From Nocardioides sp. JS614 (GTDB lineage: Bacteria; Actinomycetota; Actinomycetes; Propionibacteriales; Nocardioidaceae), in contig NC_008699.1 of the NCBI RefSeq assembly GCF_000015265.1, positions 3,534,001 to 3,598,000 on the forward strand: a DNA stretch of 64,000 nucleotides. The letters are read 5' to 3'. Positions 39,131-47,119 of this stretch are shown here, piece by piece. The stretch's first letter is position 1, and each line of letters begins with the position of its first letter. The position numbers and the translations under genes were made by a program. The notes under the pieces are model-generated. The model did not search any database, had not been told where the DNA came from, and saw nothing but the letters and a program-made list of their open reading frames with translations.

Positions 39131-40567
39131 ATGAACCGCACCGTGAGCGCCGGCCGGGTGGCCGCCCTGGTCGGCGACTTCGACCGCTCCCCCGCCTACG
39201 CCGGCCTCGCCGACGCCCTGGTCCTGCTGATCGGCGACGGCCGGATCGCGCTGGACACCCGGCTGCCGAGCGAGCGGGAGCTGACCGAGGCGCTCGGGCT
39301 CTCGCGCACCACCGTGACCCGGGCGTACACCGCGCTGCGGGAGGCGGGGTACGCCGAGGCGCGACGCGGCTCGGGCACGTTCACGCGGGTGCCGGGCGGG
39401 CCGGCGCGCGCACACGACCGGGCCCTGCTGCCGCGGCCCGGCGACGACGAGGCGATCGACCTGAACTGCGCGGCGCCGTCCGCCCCGGCGGGCCTGGCGA
39501 AGGCGTACGCCGAGGCCGCGGCCGAGCTGCCGGCGTACCTCGGCGGCCACGGCTACTTCCCCGCCGGGCTCCCCCAGCTCCAGCAGGCGATCGCGGCGAC
39601 GTACGAGGCGCGCGGCCTGCCGACCGCGCCCGACCAGATCATGGTCACGCCCGGCGCGCTGTCGGCGGCGTCGATCGTGGCGCAGGCGTTCACCTCGCCC
39701 GGCGACCGGGTGCTGGTGGAGTCGCCGGTGTACCCGAACGCGATCGACGCGCTGCGGCACGGCGGCGCCCGCCTCACGCCGGTGCCGGTCGACCCCGAGG
39801 GCTGGGACCTCCCCGCCGTCGGCGCCGCGCTGCGGCAGACGGCACCGCGGCTGGCCTACCTGATCGCGGACTTCCAGAACCCCACCGGCCACCTGATGAC
39901 CGAGGCGCAGCGCGAGGAGTACGCCGGCCACCTGCGCCGGGCGCACACCACCGCGATCGTCGACGAGGCCCACCAGTGGCTCCCGCTCGAGGGCCAGGAC
40001 ATGCCGCGCCCGTTCGCGGCGTACGCCCCCGACACGATCACGATCGGCAGCGCCAGCAAGGGCTTCTGGGGCGGCCTGCGGCTGGGCTGGATGCGGGTCC
40101 CACCCGGCCGGATGGACCGGCTCACCCAGGCCCGGGTGAGCATGGACCTCGGCGCCCCGGTGATGGAGCAACTGGTGCTGGTCCGGCTGCTCGCCGAGGC
40201 CGACGAGGTGCTCGCCGCGAACCGGGCGCGGCTCCGTGCCCAGCGCGACGCGCTGGTCGCGGCGGTGCGTGCGCAGCTCCCCGAGTGGACGTTCCGCGTG
40301 CCGTCCGGCGGGTTGGCGCTGTGGTGCCGGCTCCCCGCCGCCTCGGGCTCGGCGGTCGCGGCCGAGGCCGAACGCCTGGGCGTCATCATCCCGCCCGGCC
40401 CGGTCTTCGCCGTCGAGGGCGGTCTCGACCGGTTCGTGCGGATCCCGTGGACGCGGCCGGCCGAGGACCTCGTCGACGGTGTCGCCCGGCTGGCCGAGGC
40501 CTGGGCCGTGGTGCGCGAGCGGCCGGCGTCCGGGCCGGGTGTGTCCGGGCGGGTGATGGTGGCCTGA
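39131..40567 (+). CDS. MocR/PdxR family transcriptional regulator
   Basis: The 478-residue protein has a GntR-type winged HTH at residues about 20-90 (LPSERELTEALGLSRTTVTRAYTALREAGYAEARRGSGTF) and a C-terminal fold-type I aminotransferase domain. The aminotransferase domain includes MVTPGALSAASIVAQAF, DFQNPTGHLM, VDEAHQWL and the PLP lysine in IGSASKGFWGGLRLGW. MocR proteins sense PLP or an amino-acid adduct. It is divergent from the YczE-like gene and probably controls it. ATG 39131 was chosen because the longer frame runs through the operator. Confidence 0.9.
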   Translation: MNRTVSAGRVAALVGDFDRSPAYAGLADALVLLIGDGRIALDTRLPSERELTEALGLSRTTVTRAYTALREAGYAEARRGSGTFTRVPGGPARAHDRALLPRPGDDEAIDLNCAAPSAPAGLAKAYAEAAAELPAYLGGHGYFPAGLPQLQQAIAATYEARGLPTAPDQIMVTPGALSAASIVAQAFTSPGDRVLVESPVYPNAIDALRHGGARLTPVPVDPEGWDLPAVGAALRQTAPRLAYLIADFQNPTGHLMTEAQREEYAGHLRRAHTTAIVDEAHQWLPLEGQDMPRPFAAYAPDTITIGSASKGFWGGLRLGWMRVPPGRMDRLTQARVSMDLGAPVMEQLVLVRLLAEADEVLAANRARLRAQRDALVAAVRAQLPEWTFRVPSGGLALWCRLPAASGSAVAAEAERLGVIIPPGPVFAVEGGLDRFVRIPWTRPAEDLVDGVARLAEAWAVVRERPASGPGVSGRVMVA

Positions 40568-40584
40568 GCAGCAGGCCGCTGCCG

Positions 40585-41064
40585 TCAGGACTCGTCGCGT
40601 GCGTCGACGGAGGCGTGCGATCCGAGGTTGTCCAGCACGGCATCCGCGGCCTCGCGCATGGCTCGTGCCTGGGCGGGTGTCAGCGCGGAGAAGAAGAGCT
40701 CGCGGACCCGGGCGACGTGGGTGGGGGCCGCGGCTCGGATGGCCGCGCGGCCGGTCTCCGTGAGGCACATGAGCGGCGCCCGCTGGTCGTCGGCGCACGC
40801 GTCGCGCCGGACGTAGCCGCGCTGCTCCATGCGTCCGATGTGGTGGGCCAGGCGGCTCTTCTCCCAGCGCAGCTCGCACCGGAGCTCGCGTGCGCGGAGG
40901 ACCCCGTCCGGCGCCTCGGAGAGGATGGCGAGGACCTCGTAGTCGGAGATGGACAGCTCGGAGTCGGCCTTGAGGGCCTGGGCCAGGGCGGCGGTCAGCT
41001 GGGTGTGCATCCGCAGGACGCTGCGCCAGGTGTGCTGCTCGTCCTCGGTCAGCCAGTCACTCAT
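40585..41064 (-). CDS. MarR family regulator
   Basis: The 159-residue protein has a winged HTH (ISDYEVLAILSEAPDGVLRARELRCELRWEKSRLAHHIGRMEQRGYVRR, about 39-86) in the usual MarR dimer frame. It is the last gene of the operon with the LLM and LLM-BBE genes, overlapping the LLM gene by eight bases. Two near-perfect palindromes at 44181-44232 before the operon are the likely sites, so it would also control the divergent nitronate monooxygenase gene. Confidence 0.88.
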   Translation of the reverse strand: MSDWLTEDEQHTWRSVLRMHTQLTAALAQALKADSELSISDYEVLAILSEAPDGVLRARELRCELRWEKSRLAHHIGRMEQRGYVRRDACADDQRAPLMCLTETGRAAIRAAAPTHVARVRELFFSALTPAQARAMREAADAVLDNLGSHASVDARDES

Positions 41065-41983
41065 GGCGGCCGGTGCCGCGCGCGTCGGCCACGAGCTCCT
41101 TGACGGCCGGGGCGACCTCGGCGGCGAAGGCCTGGGTCAGCGCGGTGTCGTCGGAGGCGAGGATGAAGCCGCTGGTGCCGTACGTGAGCGCCACGTCGGT
41201 GAGCTCCTCGGCCCACTGGCTGGGCGGGCCCTGGAGGAAGCCGCGGCGCTGGGCCGCGAACTGTCCGCCGATGTTGAGGAAGCGGCGTACGTCGCTCGGC
41301 TCGCGGCCGGAGGTGAGCGCGGCCTCGTCGATGTGTCGGTTCATCTCGGTCAGCTCCGGTAGGCCGTTCTGGAGGTACTGGATCGACGGGAGCCAGCCAT
41401 CCGCGGCACGCCCCACCAGGCGCAGGATGCGGGGTTTGTAGGCGCCGACCCAGATGCCGACCGGGTGCGCGGGGGCCGGGCCGCGCTTGGCGCCGTGGAC
41501 GTCGTAGTGCCGGCCGCGCACGGACAGGACGCCGGGGTCGCTGGTGTTCCAGACGGCGCGGATGATCGCGATCGCCTCCTCGAGCGCCTCGATGGACTCC
41601 CCTGGCGTACGCCGGGGGCCGCCCATGCCGACGACGCCGTCCCAGAAGGCCCCGGCACCGATGCCCAGCTCGATCCGGCCGCCGCTGAGCAGGTCGAGCG
41701 TGGCGATGGCGCGGGCGAGGACGGCTGGGGGCCGCAGCGGGAGGTTGGTGACGTTCGCCGAGAGGTGGATCCGCTCGGTGCGGGCGGCGGCGTAGGCGAG
41801 CAGGGTCGAGGTGTCGTGGAACTTCGCCACGTACGGGTGGTCCTGGAAGGTGACCAGGTCCAGCCCGGCGCGGTCGGCGACGACGGCCTGCTCGACGGCG
41901 TGGTGGACGGGGTGGTTGGTCGGGGTCACGAAGGTGCCGAAGATCAGGTCGTGGCCGTAGTCGGTGCTCGTGCTGCTGTTCAT
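41057..41983 (-). CDS. LLM class flavin-dependent oxidoreductase
   Basis: The 308-residue protein has the bacterial luciferase-like TIM barrel: FGTFVTPTNH, LDLVTFQDHP, IHLSANVTNLPLRPPAVLARAIATLDLLSGGRIELGIGAGAF, and VGIWVGAYKPRILRLVGRAADGW. The cofactor could be FMNH2 or F420. It overlaps the upstream fusion gene by four bases and the downstream marR-like gene by eight. Its sequence parallels the N-terminal domain of that fusion protein, which suggests tandem duplication. Confidence 0.88.
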   Translation of the reverse strand: MNSSTSTDYGHDLIFGTFVTPTNHPVHHAVEQAVVADRAGLDLVTFQDHPYVAKFHDTSTLLAYAAARTERIHLSANVTNLPLRPPAVLARAIATLDLLSGGRIELGIGAGAFWDGVVGMGGPRRTPGESIEALEEAIAIIRAVWNTSDPGVLSVRGRHYDVHGAKRGPAPAHPVGIWVGAYKPRILRLVGRAADGWLPSIQYLQNGLPELTEMNRHIDEAALTSGREPSDVRRFLNIGGQFAAQRRGFLQGPPSQWAEELTDVALTYGTSGFILASDDTALTQAFAAEVAPAVKELVADARGTGRHE

Positions 41984-44160
41984 GAGGCGGTCCTGGTGTC
42001 GTGGGTGGGGGCGATGTTGAAGTTGTCCTGGAACAGGTTGTGCGGGTCGACCTCCGCCTTGAGCCGGCGCAACCGGTCCAGGGTGGCCGGCGGGAACGCA
42101 TCGGCGATCCGGTCCGGGTGACGGTCGCTCTCGAAGCTCAGGTAGAGGCCGTCGGAGTGGCGGCGTACCGGCTCGAACCAGCGGTCCAGGCGCTGGGCGT
42201 TGCCGCCCATCACGGCGAGGGCGAAGTTGGCGTCGCGATGGGCGTACGCGGTGGCGTCCGGCGCGACGTCCGCCACGGCCCCGCCGACGGTGCGGATCTG
42301 GTACCAGTGGGACGCTCCGCTCCGGATCAGGTCGGCGGACGCGGAGGCGAAGGCCGGGGTGATCTCGCGGGTGAACGCCGACCGGGAGACCGGTTCGCCG
42401 TACCCGTTGTGGGGGGTCTCGGGGAACATGTTCATGACGGCCGCGTACGGCGCGATCACGACCTGCTGCTGCACCAGCGGCGCGATCTCGGCGAACGGCT
42501 GGAGCTGGCCGACGATCACCTCGGGGTCGGCGGAGTCGACCATCGCCATCACCTGCGCGACGCCCTGGCCGAGGATCAGGAACGGCGTCGTCTCGCGTGG
42601 CGTCTCGGCGACGACCCGGGCGAACCCCTCGAGGTACGCCGCCGGGTCGGGGGCCTGGAAGGCGAGCTGGGCCCAGCCCACCTCGGCGACCTCGTCGACG
42701 ACGAACTCGAACGCGACCGCGATCCCGAAGTTCGCCCCGGCGCCGCGGACCGCCCAGAACAGCTCGGCGTTCTCGGTCGCGCTGGCCCGCACGAGGCTGC
42801 CGTCGGCGAGCACCATCTCGACCGCTCGCAGGTGGTCGATGGTCAGGCCGTGCTTGCGGGAGAGGAACCCGATCCCGCCCGCGGTGGCGAGCCCGCCGAC
42901 GCCCACCCCGCCGTAGTCACCGGAGCTGAGCGCCCAGCCGTGGGGCTGCAGCGCCGTGGCGACGTCGCGCCAGCGGGCGCCGGGCCCGATCCGCACCAGC
43001 CGGGCTGCCTCGTCCAGCACGGTGACGTCGTCGAGCGCGCCGACGTCGATGACCAGGCCGCCGTCGTTGGTCGAGCGGCCGCTGATCCCGTGCCCGCCGC
43101 TGCGGATCCCCAGGGGCAGATGCCGGTGCACGCGGGCGAAGCCCACGGCGCTGGCCACCGCCGCGGCGGTGCGGGGCCGCAGCACCAGGCCGGGGTTGCC
43201 GCCGCGCAGGTACGTCGAGCGCACCTTGGCGAACGCGGCGTCGCCGGGCTCGACGGCGGTCTCGGCCAGCTCGTCGGGGACGTCGTCATAGGAGATGTCC
43301 GGTCGGCGCCGCGCCCGAACGTCGGCGCGTCGCACCTGCCGCGACGAGAGGGCACCCGGTGGCAGCGCGCGCTCGGCGCCGTCGCGGACCGCAGGGGCGA
43401 CCGTGTCGATGAAGGTGCGCAGCAGGGGCTCGTCCTCGGTCCCGACGCGGAGCAGCACGGAGCTCACGCCGTGGTCGACCACCAGTGCGGTCAGGGCGTC
43501 CGCGTCGGGCAGGTCACCGGGGGCGAGTGCCACGGACCGTCGTACCTCGCGGACGTCGCGGCCGGCATCGACCGCGGCCCGGTCCAGCACCGCGCTCAGC
43601 GCCGCGAGTCCCTCGACGCCGACCTCGTCGAGGTCCACGACCCACCCGTCGGCGAGCCGGCCGGCCAGGGCGGCGGCGGTGGAGTCCGACCCGTGCAGCC
43701 ACAGCGGGACGGCGAGCTCCAGACCAGGACCTGGCTCGGCATCGGCGAGACGGTGGCGGGTCCCGGCCGAGCTGACCCGAGGTCGGGAGGTGTCCAGCAG
43801 CGAACGGACCACCGCCACGGCCTCCTCGAGCGCGTCGAGATTCGCAGCCGCCGACTCCGATCCGAGCAGCAGCAGGGCCCGGCCACCCGACAGCAGCTGG
43901 AGGCTCCCCGCGCCTCGCGCGACGATGGACGCCGGTCGCGCCGTGGCGTCCAGCCGCGATGCGGCGACCTGGGCCCTGCTGGTCCGTGCGGCCGCCCACG
44001 CCGCGAGGGTCGAGGCGTCCGCACCGCCCCGGTCCGGGAAGGTCACGAGGTCGTAGCCGAGGTCCTCGACCAGCACCGCCAGCGCGACCGCGTCCTCCGG
44101 CGCCTCGCCGGCTCCGGTGACCTCGACGCCGAACCCGATCCGATGGCCGTAGTTCGTCAC
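41980..44160 (-). CDS. Fusion of LLM-like domain and BBE-type FAD-linked oxidase
   Basis: The 726-residue protein has two parts. Residues 1-270 form a luciferase-like barrel (YGHRIGFGVEV, YDLVTFPDRGG, LQLLSGGRALLLLGSES, DGWVVDLDEV) that has drifted at several conserved positions. Residues about 290-726 are an FAD-binding type 4 oxidase with a berberine-bridge C-terminus. That part has LRPRTAAAVASAVGFAR, GIRSGGHGISG with the FAD-linking His, a glycine-rich GVGVGGLATAGGIGFLSRKHGLT where BBE enzymes usually have a second linking Cys (absent here), and DPHNLFQDNFNIAP. GTG 44160 has GGAGG upstream. It is the first gene of the operon. This fusion is unusual; the reaction is unknown. Confidence 0.82.
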   Translation of the reverse strand: MTNYGHRIGFGVEVTGAGEAPEDAVALAVLVEDLGYDLVTFPDRGGADASTLAAWAAARTSRAQVAASRLDATARPASIVARGAGSLQLLSGGRALLLLGSESAAANLDALEEAVAVVRSLLDTSRPRVSSAGTRHRLADAEPGPGLELAVPLWLHGSDSTAAALAGRLADGWVVDLDEVGVEGLAALSAVLDRAAVDAGRDVREVRRSVALAPGDLPDADALTALVVDHGVSSVLLRVGTEDEPLLRTFIDTVAPAVRDGAERALPPGALSSRQVRRADVRARRRPDISYDDVPDELAETAVEPGDAAFAKVRSTYLRGGNPGLVLRPRTAAAVASAVGFARVHRHLPLGIRSGGHGISGRSTNDGGLVIDVGALDDVTVLDEAARLVRIGPGARWRDVATALQPHGWALSSGDYGGVGVGGLATAGGIGFLSRKHGLTIDHLRAVEMVLADGSLVRASATENAELFWAVRGAGANFGIAVAFEFVVDEVAEVGWAQLAFQAPDPAAYLEGFARVVAETPRETTPFLILGQGVAQVMAMVDSADPEVIVGQLQPFAEIAPLVQQQVVIAPYAAVMNMFPETPHNGYGEPVSRSAFTREITPAFASASADLIRSGASHWYQIRTVGGAVADVAPDATAYAHRDANFALAVMGGNAQRLDRWFEPVRRHSDGLYLSFESDRHPDRIADAFPPATLDRLRRLKAEVDPHNLFQDNFNIAPTHDTRTAS

Positions 44161-44180
44161 CGTGATCCTCCGAGCACCCA

Positions 44181-44232
44181 CTTGGTTGACATGTCAACCA
44201 AGGTATCGCGCGCAGGTTGATGTATCAACCTG
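44181..44232. promoter_or_regulatory. Two MarR-type palindromic operators
   Basis: Site 1 (44181-44202) is a perfect 22-bp palindrome, CTTGGTTGACA followed by its complement. Site 2 (44213-44232) has arms CAGGTTGAT and ATCAACCTG around GT. The shared core is GGTTGA-Nn-TCAACC. The centres are 31 bases apart, about three helical turns. They lie between the LLM-BBE start (44160) and the nitronate monooxygenase start (44283). Confidence 0.85.
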
Positions 44233-44282
44233 CCTCGTGGCACGCCGCACCGCGCACGGCCTAGCTTCACTAGCATCCGGGC

Positions 44283-45269
44283 ATGGACCTTCGCGACCGG
44301 ATCGGCTTGGAGCACCCGGTCGTGCAGGCCGGGATGGGCGGCGGGGTCGCCGGTGGGCCACTGGCCGGAGCCGTCTCGGCCGCCGGCGCCCTCGGCACGG
44401 TCGGGATCATGGCGCCCGGGCGGTTCGCCGACGCCTTACGCGACGCGCGCCGAAGGGCACCGGGGAAGCCGGTGGCGGCCAACCTGCTGACGCCCTTCAC
44501 CCGGCAGGCACACGTCGATGCATGCATCGAGCTCGGTGCCGCACTGGTGGTCTTCCACGGCGGCCTGCCCGGCCGGTGGTTGAGGCCGCTGCAGGCGGCC
44601 GGATCGCCGGTGTTCGCCACCGTCGGCACGGCGCAGGAGGCCCGGGCGGCGCTGGCCGCCGGGGTCGACGGGCTCGTCGTGCAAGGTCTCGAGGCCGGCG
44701 GGCACCTGGTCGGCGTGGAGCCGCTCGCAGCAGCACTCCCCCGGGTCCTGGACGTCGCCGGTGACAAGGTCCCCGTCCTGGCGGCCGGCGGCGTGGCCGA
44801 CTCGGCCGACGTACGACGACTGCTCGAGAGCGGCGCCAGCGCCGCGGTCGCCGGAACCCGCTTCCTGCTCACCGACGAGTCCGCAGCGCACCCTGTCTAC
44901 AAGGAGCGCGTACTGGCCGCAGACCGCACCATGGTCACCATGCTCTTCGGCGTCGGCTGGCCGATGCGGCACCGGGTCGCGCCCAACGCGGCGACCGAAC
45001 GGTGGTGCACCCGCGACGACCTCGATCCTCACTGGGTCCGACAGATCGCGCGCTCCACCGCCATCGCCGGTCGCGTCCTGCCCCTGTCCGCCCTGGACCC
45101 GCTGACGGCCCGTCAGCGCGTGAACATCCCGCTGTTCACCCCCGCACTCCCCCTGGCCGGCATGCCCGCCGAGAGCGTGGACCGCACCGCGCTGTACGCC
45201 GGCGAGACCCTGCACCGGATCGACACGATCATCCCCGCAGGAGAGGCCGTCGCCGAGCTCGTTCGATGA
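44283..45269 (+). CDS. Nitronate monooxygenase family protein
   Basis: The 328-residue TIM-barrel FMN protein has VVQAGMGGGVAGGPLAGAVSAAGALGTVG at the start, VVQGLEAGGHLVG (about 136-148), VLAAGGVADSADVRRLLESGASAAVAGTRFLLT, typical of 2-nitropropane dioxygenase-like enzymes. They oxidise nitronates such as propionate-3-nitronate. ATG 44283 is six bases after TAGCAT (leaderless). It is divergent from the MarR-controlled flavin operon, so both are probably induced together. Confidence 0.87.
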   Translation: MDLRDRIGLEHPVVQAGMGGGVAGGPLAGAVSAAGALGTVGIMAPGRFADALRDARRRAPGKPVAANLLTPFTRQAHVDACIELGAALVVFHGGLPGRWLRPLQAAGSPVFATVGTAQEARAALAAGVDGLVVQGLEAGGHLVGVEPLAAALPRVLDVAGDKVPVLAAGGVADSADVRRLLESGASAAVAGTRFLLTDESAAHPVYKERVLAADRTMVTMLFGVGWPMRHRVAPNAATERWCTRDDLDPHWVRQIARSTAIAGRVLPLSALDPLTARQRVNIPLFTPALPLAGMPAESVDRTALYAGETLHRIDTIIPAGEAVAELVR

Positions 45270-45359
45270 GCGCTTGGAGCCGCGTCCGAGGTGGCGCGCT
45301 CCGCCGCCTGGACGGAGGGCATCGCGCCCAGTTAGGCGCGGACCGAAGTCACACCCCAC

Positions 45360-45409
45360 GGGTCGTGTGCCTGAGAACGCGCTCTGGCGCGTGGTGGAGC
45401 ACACGACCC
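45360..45409. repeat. 50-bp palindromic element, copy 2
   Basis: Outer arms GGGTCGTGTGC and GCACACGACCC are perfect complements; the inner stem is ACGCGC/GCGCGT around TCTG. It matches copy 1 at 12555 at 44 of 53 positions counting the adjoining GAC. It lies in the gene-poor stretch 45270-45592 directly before a gene fragment. Confidence 0.85.
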
Positions 45410-45580
45410 GACCTGACCCAGCCGCAGGCGAGGACCTGGCCCGGGCACTCCGAGAGCGGAAGCCGTTCCGGCGGTTCAGAGACCGGATGTACGACCGGCA
45501 CCCCGAGCTGATCTCGCCATGGCAGGCCTTGCGGAACGCTCGGGGTCGCCGCCGGGCCGCCTCGCACCTCGACGGTCGTC
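45410..45580 (+). pseudogene. C-terminal fragment of a UPF0158-like protein
   Basis: The frame after the palindromic element reads EDLARALRERKPFRRFRDRMYDRHPELISPWQ and then ALRNARGRRRAASHL. This resembles the C-terminal part of UPF0158-type proteins, where a GRGAFRRFKD-like motif is followed by W-x-AF-x-D-x-R. No matching N-terminal half lies upstream; the stretch 45270-45359 shows nothing recognisable. The remnant begins exactly at the palindrome edge. It would run into the convergent PucR gene. Assignment is moderate. Confidence 0.5.
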
Positions 45581-45592
45581 CTGGCCCGGTGC

Positions 45593-46972
45593 TCACTGTC
45601 GACCGCGGCGCTCCCAGGCCCACAGCCCGACGGCCAACGCAGCCCGGTCGGCGAAGATCCGCGGATCCGTACCGGTCAGGTCGCCGATGCGCTTGAGCCG
45701 GTGGCGCAGCGAGTTGGGGTGGAGGTGCAGGTCGCGTGCGGTCTGCCCGATCGACCCGTTTCCGTGGAGGAACGCGCGGAGGGTCGGCACGAACGCGGTC
45801 CCATGATCGCGGTCGTGCTCGGCCAGCGGGACCAACAGCGTCTCGGCGAACGGCCGCAGCCGGTCCGTCGGCTGCTGCTCGAGGAGGCCATCGAAGCTCA
45901 CCAGGTCCCGGTGGGTCGCCGGCGCACCCCGGCGACGGGAGAGGTCAAGTGCCGCGAGCGCAGCCGGCAGCGCTGACGCGACATCGCCGAGCACGCACGA
46001 CGCCGCGACCCCGCAGGGCAGGGAGCTGTCGACCGCGACCCCCAGCACGACGTCACCGTCGCCGCTCAGGCTCACACAGGCGCCGCTCGAGCCCTCGAGC
46101 CCGGGGAGATCGGCGAGCAGCGCGGCTCCCAGGGCGCCGGCGACCAGAGCCGCGGCCTTCTCGGGCCAGGCGGCGACGACCATCCGACCGTCCGGGTCGA
46201 GCCCGGCCGCGCACAGCGCCTCACGCAGGCCCTCGGGGTCGGCCTTGCCCACGGCGACCAGGCGCAGCAGTCGGCCGGCCTCGGCCCGACGGTGGGCGAG
46301 GGCGAGGTCCTCCTCGTGCCGGCGTACCGCCAGCACGGAGCCGACGTGGCGCAGCATCGAGGACGACGGCGGTACGTCGGCCGCCCCGGACGGCTCCCAG
46401 CCGAGCACCCCGTCGCGGTAGGCGAGCTGACCGCCGAGCTCGGCGGTCACGATCGCGAGCAGCTCGTCCAGCGACCGGTCGGCGGCCATCGCGTCGAGCA
46501 GCTGGGCGGACAGCTGGTGGACCTGCCGCTCCCCCGCGGTGCGCGCCTCCGCGCGCCGGTCGGCGAGCAGCTCGGTGATCGCCTGGAACGGGACCGCGGC
46601 GGGCACCTCGAGCAGCGGGAGCCCGCGCTCCCGGCACGCAGCGACCAGCTCGACCGGGACCTGCTCGGTGACGTCCCCGACGCCATAGCCCACCGCGCAC
46701 GCCCCCGCTTCGAGCAGACGACCGACGAACACCGGCCACTGCGCGGGGTCCTCCGCCAGGGAACTGCCCACCGTGAGCACCAGCTCCCCGCCCTGCAGGT
46801 AGGGCCGGGGGTCCACCAGCTCGGTGGGATGGGCCCAGCGGATCACCGCATCGATCACGGCACCGGCGCTCAGCAGCCGGAGACCGAGACCGGGCACGGT
46901 CAACAGGTCGCGCACGGTCACTGTGCCCACCGGGGCCCTCCGGGCCGGTGCAGCCGAGATGTTGCCGGTCAC
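45593..46972 (-). CDS. PucR family transcriptional regulator
   Basis: The 459-residue protein has an N-terminal PucR sensing domain (VRDLLTVPGLGLRLLSAG, then LQGGELVLTVGSSL) and a C-terminal HTH_30 domain: TLRAFLHGNGSIGQTARDLHLHPNSLRHRLKRIGDLTG. PucR-type regulators control purine, amine and amino-acid catabolism. GTG 46972 is six bases after TAGGCT. It is divergent from the permease-SDR-ureohydrolase operon, with a palindrome at 47035 between, so it is the likely activator. Confidence 0.88.
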   Translation of the reverse strand: MTGNISAAPARRAPVGTVTVRDLLTVPGLGLRLLSAGAVIDAVIRWAHPTELVDPRPYLQGGELVLTVGSSLAEDPAQWPVFVGRLLEAGACAVGYGVGDVTEQVPVELVAACRERGLPLLEVPAAVPFQAITELLADRRAEARTAGERQVHQLSAQLLDAMAADRSLDELLAIVTAELGGQLAYRDGVLGWEPSGAADVPPSSSMLRHVGSVLAVRRHEEDLALAHRRAEAGRLLRLVAVGKADPEGLREALCAAGLDPDGRMVVAAWPEKAAALVAGALGAALLADLPGLEGSSGACVSLSGDGDVVLGVAVDSSLPCGVAASCVLGDVASALPAALAALDLSRRRGAPATHRDLVSFDGLLEQQPTDRLRPFAETLLVPLAEHDRDHGTAFVPTLRAFLHGNGSIGQTARDLHLHPNSLRHRLKRIGDLTGTDPRIFADRAALAVGLWAWERRGRQ

Positions 46973-47034
46973 CCTCGCAGCCTAGGGCCGGCGACCGTTG
47001 TGCGAGTCCACATCCGGACACCCGCCCCGTTGGC

Positions 47035-47099
47035 ACTTCGGCCGAAGTTGTGGCCCTCCATCTTGTCCGCGGGGTGACCTGGCTCTCATCCTGTCCGCG
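47035..47099. promoter_or_regulatory. Palindrome and direct repeats before the permease operon
   Basis: ACTTCGGCCGAAGT (47035-47048) is a perfect 14-bp palindrome. CATCTTGTCCGCG (47059-47071) and CATCCTGTCCGCG (47087-47099) are near-identical direct repeats 28 bases apart. Together they fill the region between PucR and the permease and may be activator sites. Confidence 0.55.
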
Positions 47100-47119
47100 A
47101 CCCCGAGGAGGATCCACGC

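Noticed and set aside
45274..45696. A 140-residue + strand gene across the palindrome
   Set aside because: The frame has no start signal, passes through the palindrome, and continues antisense into PucR; only the short UPF0158-like part looks like former coding sequence.
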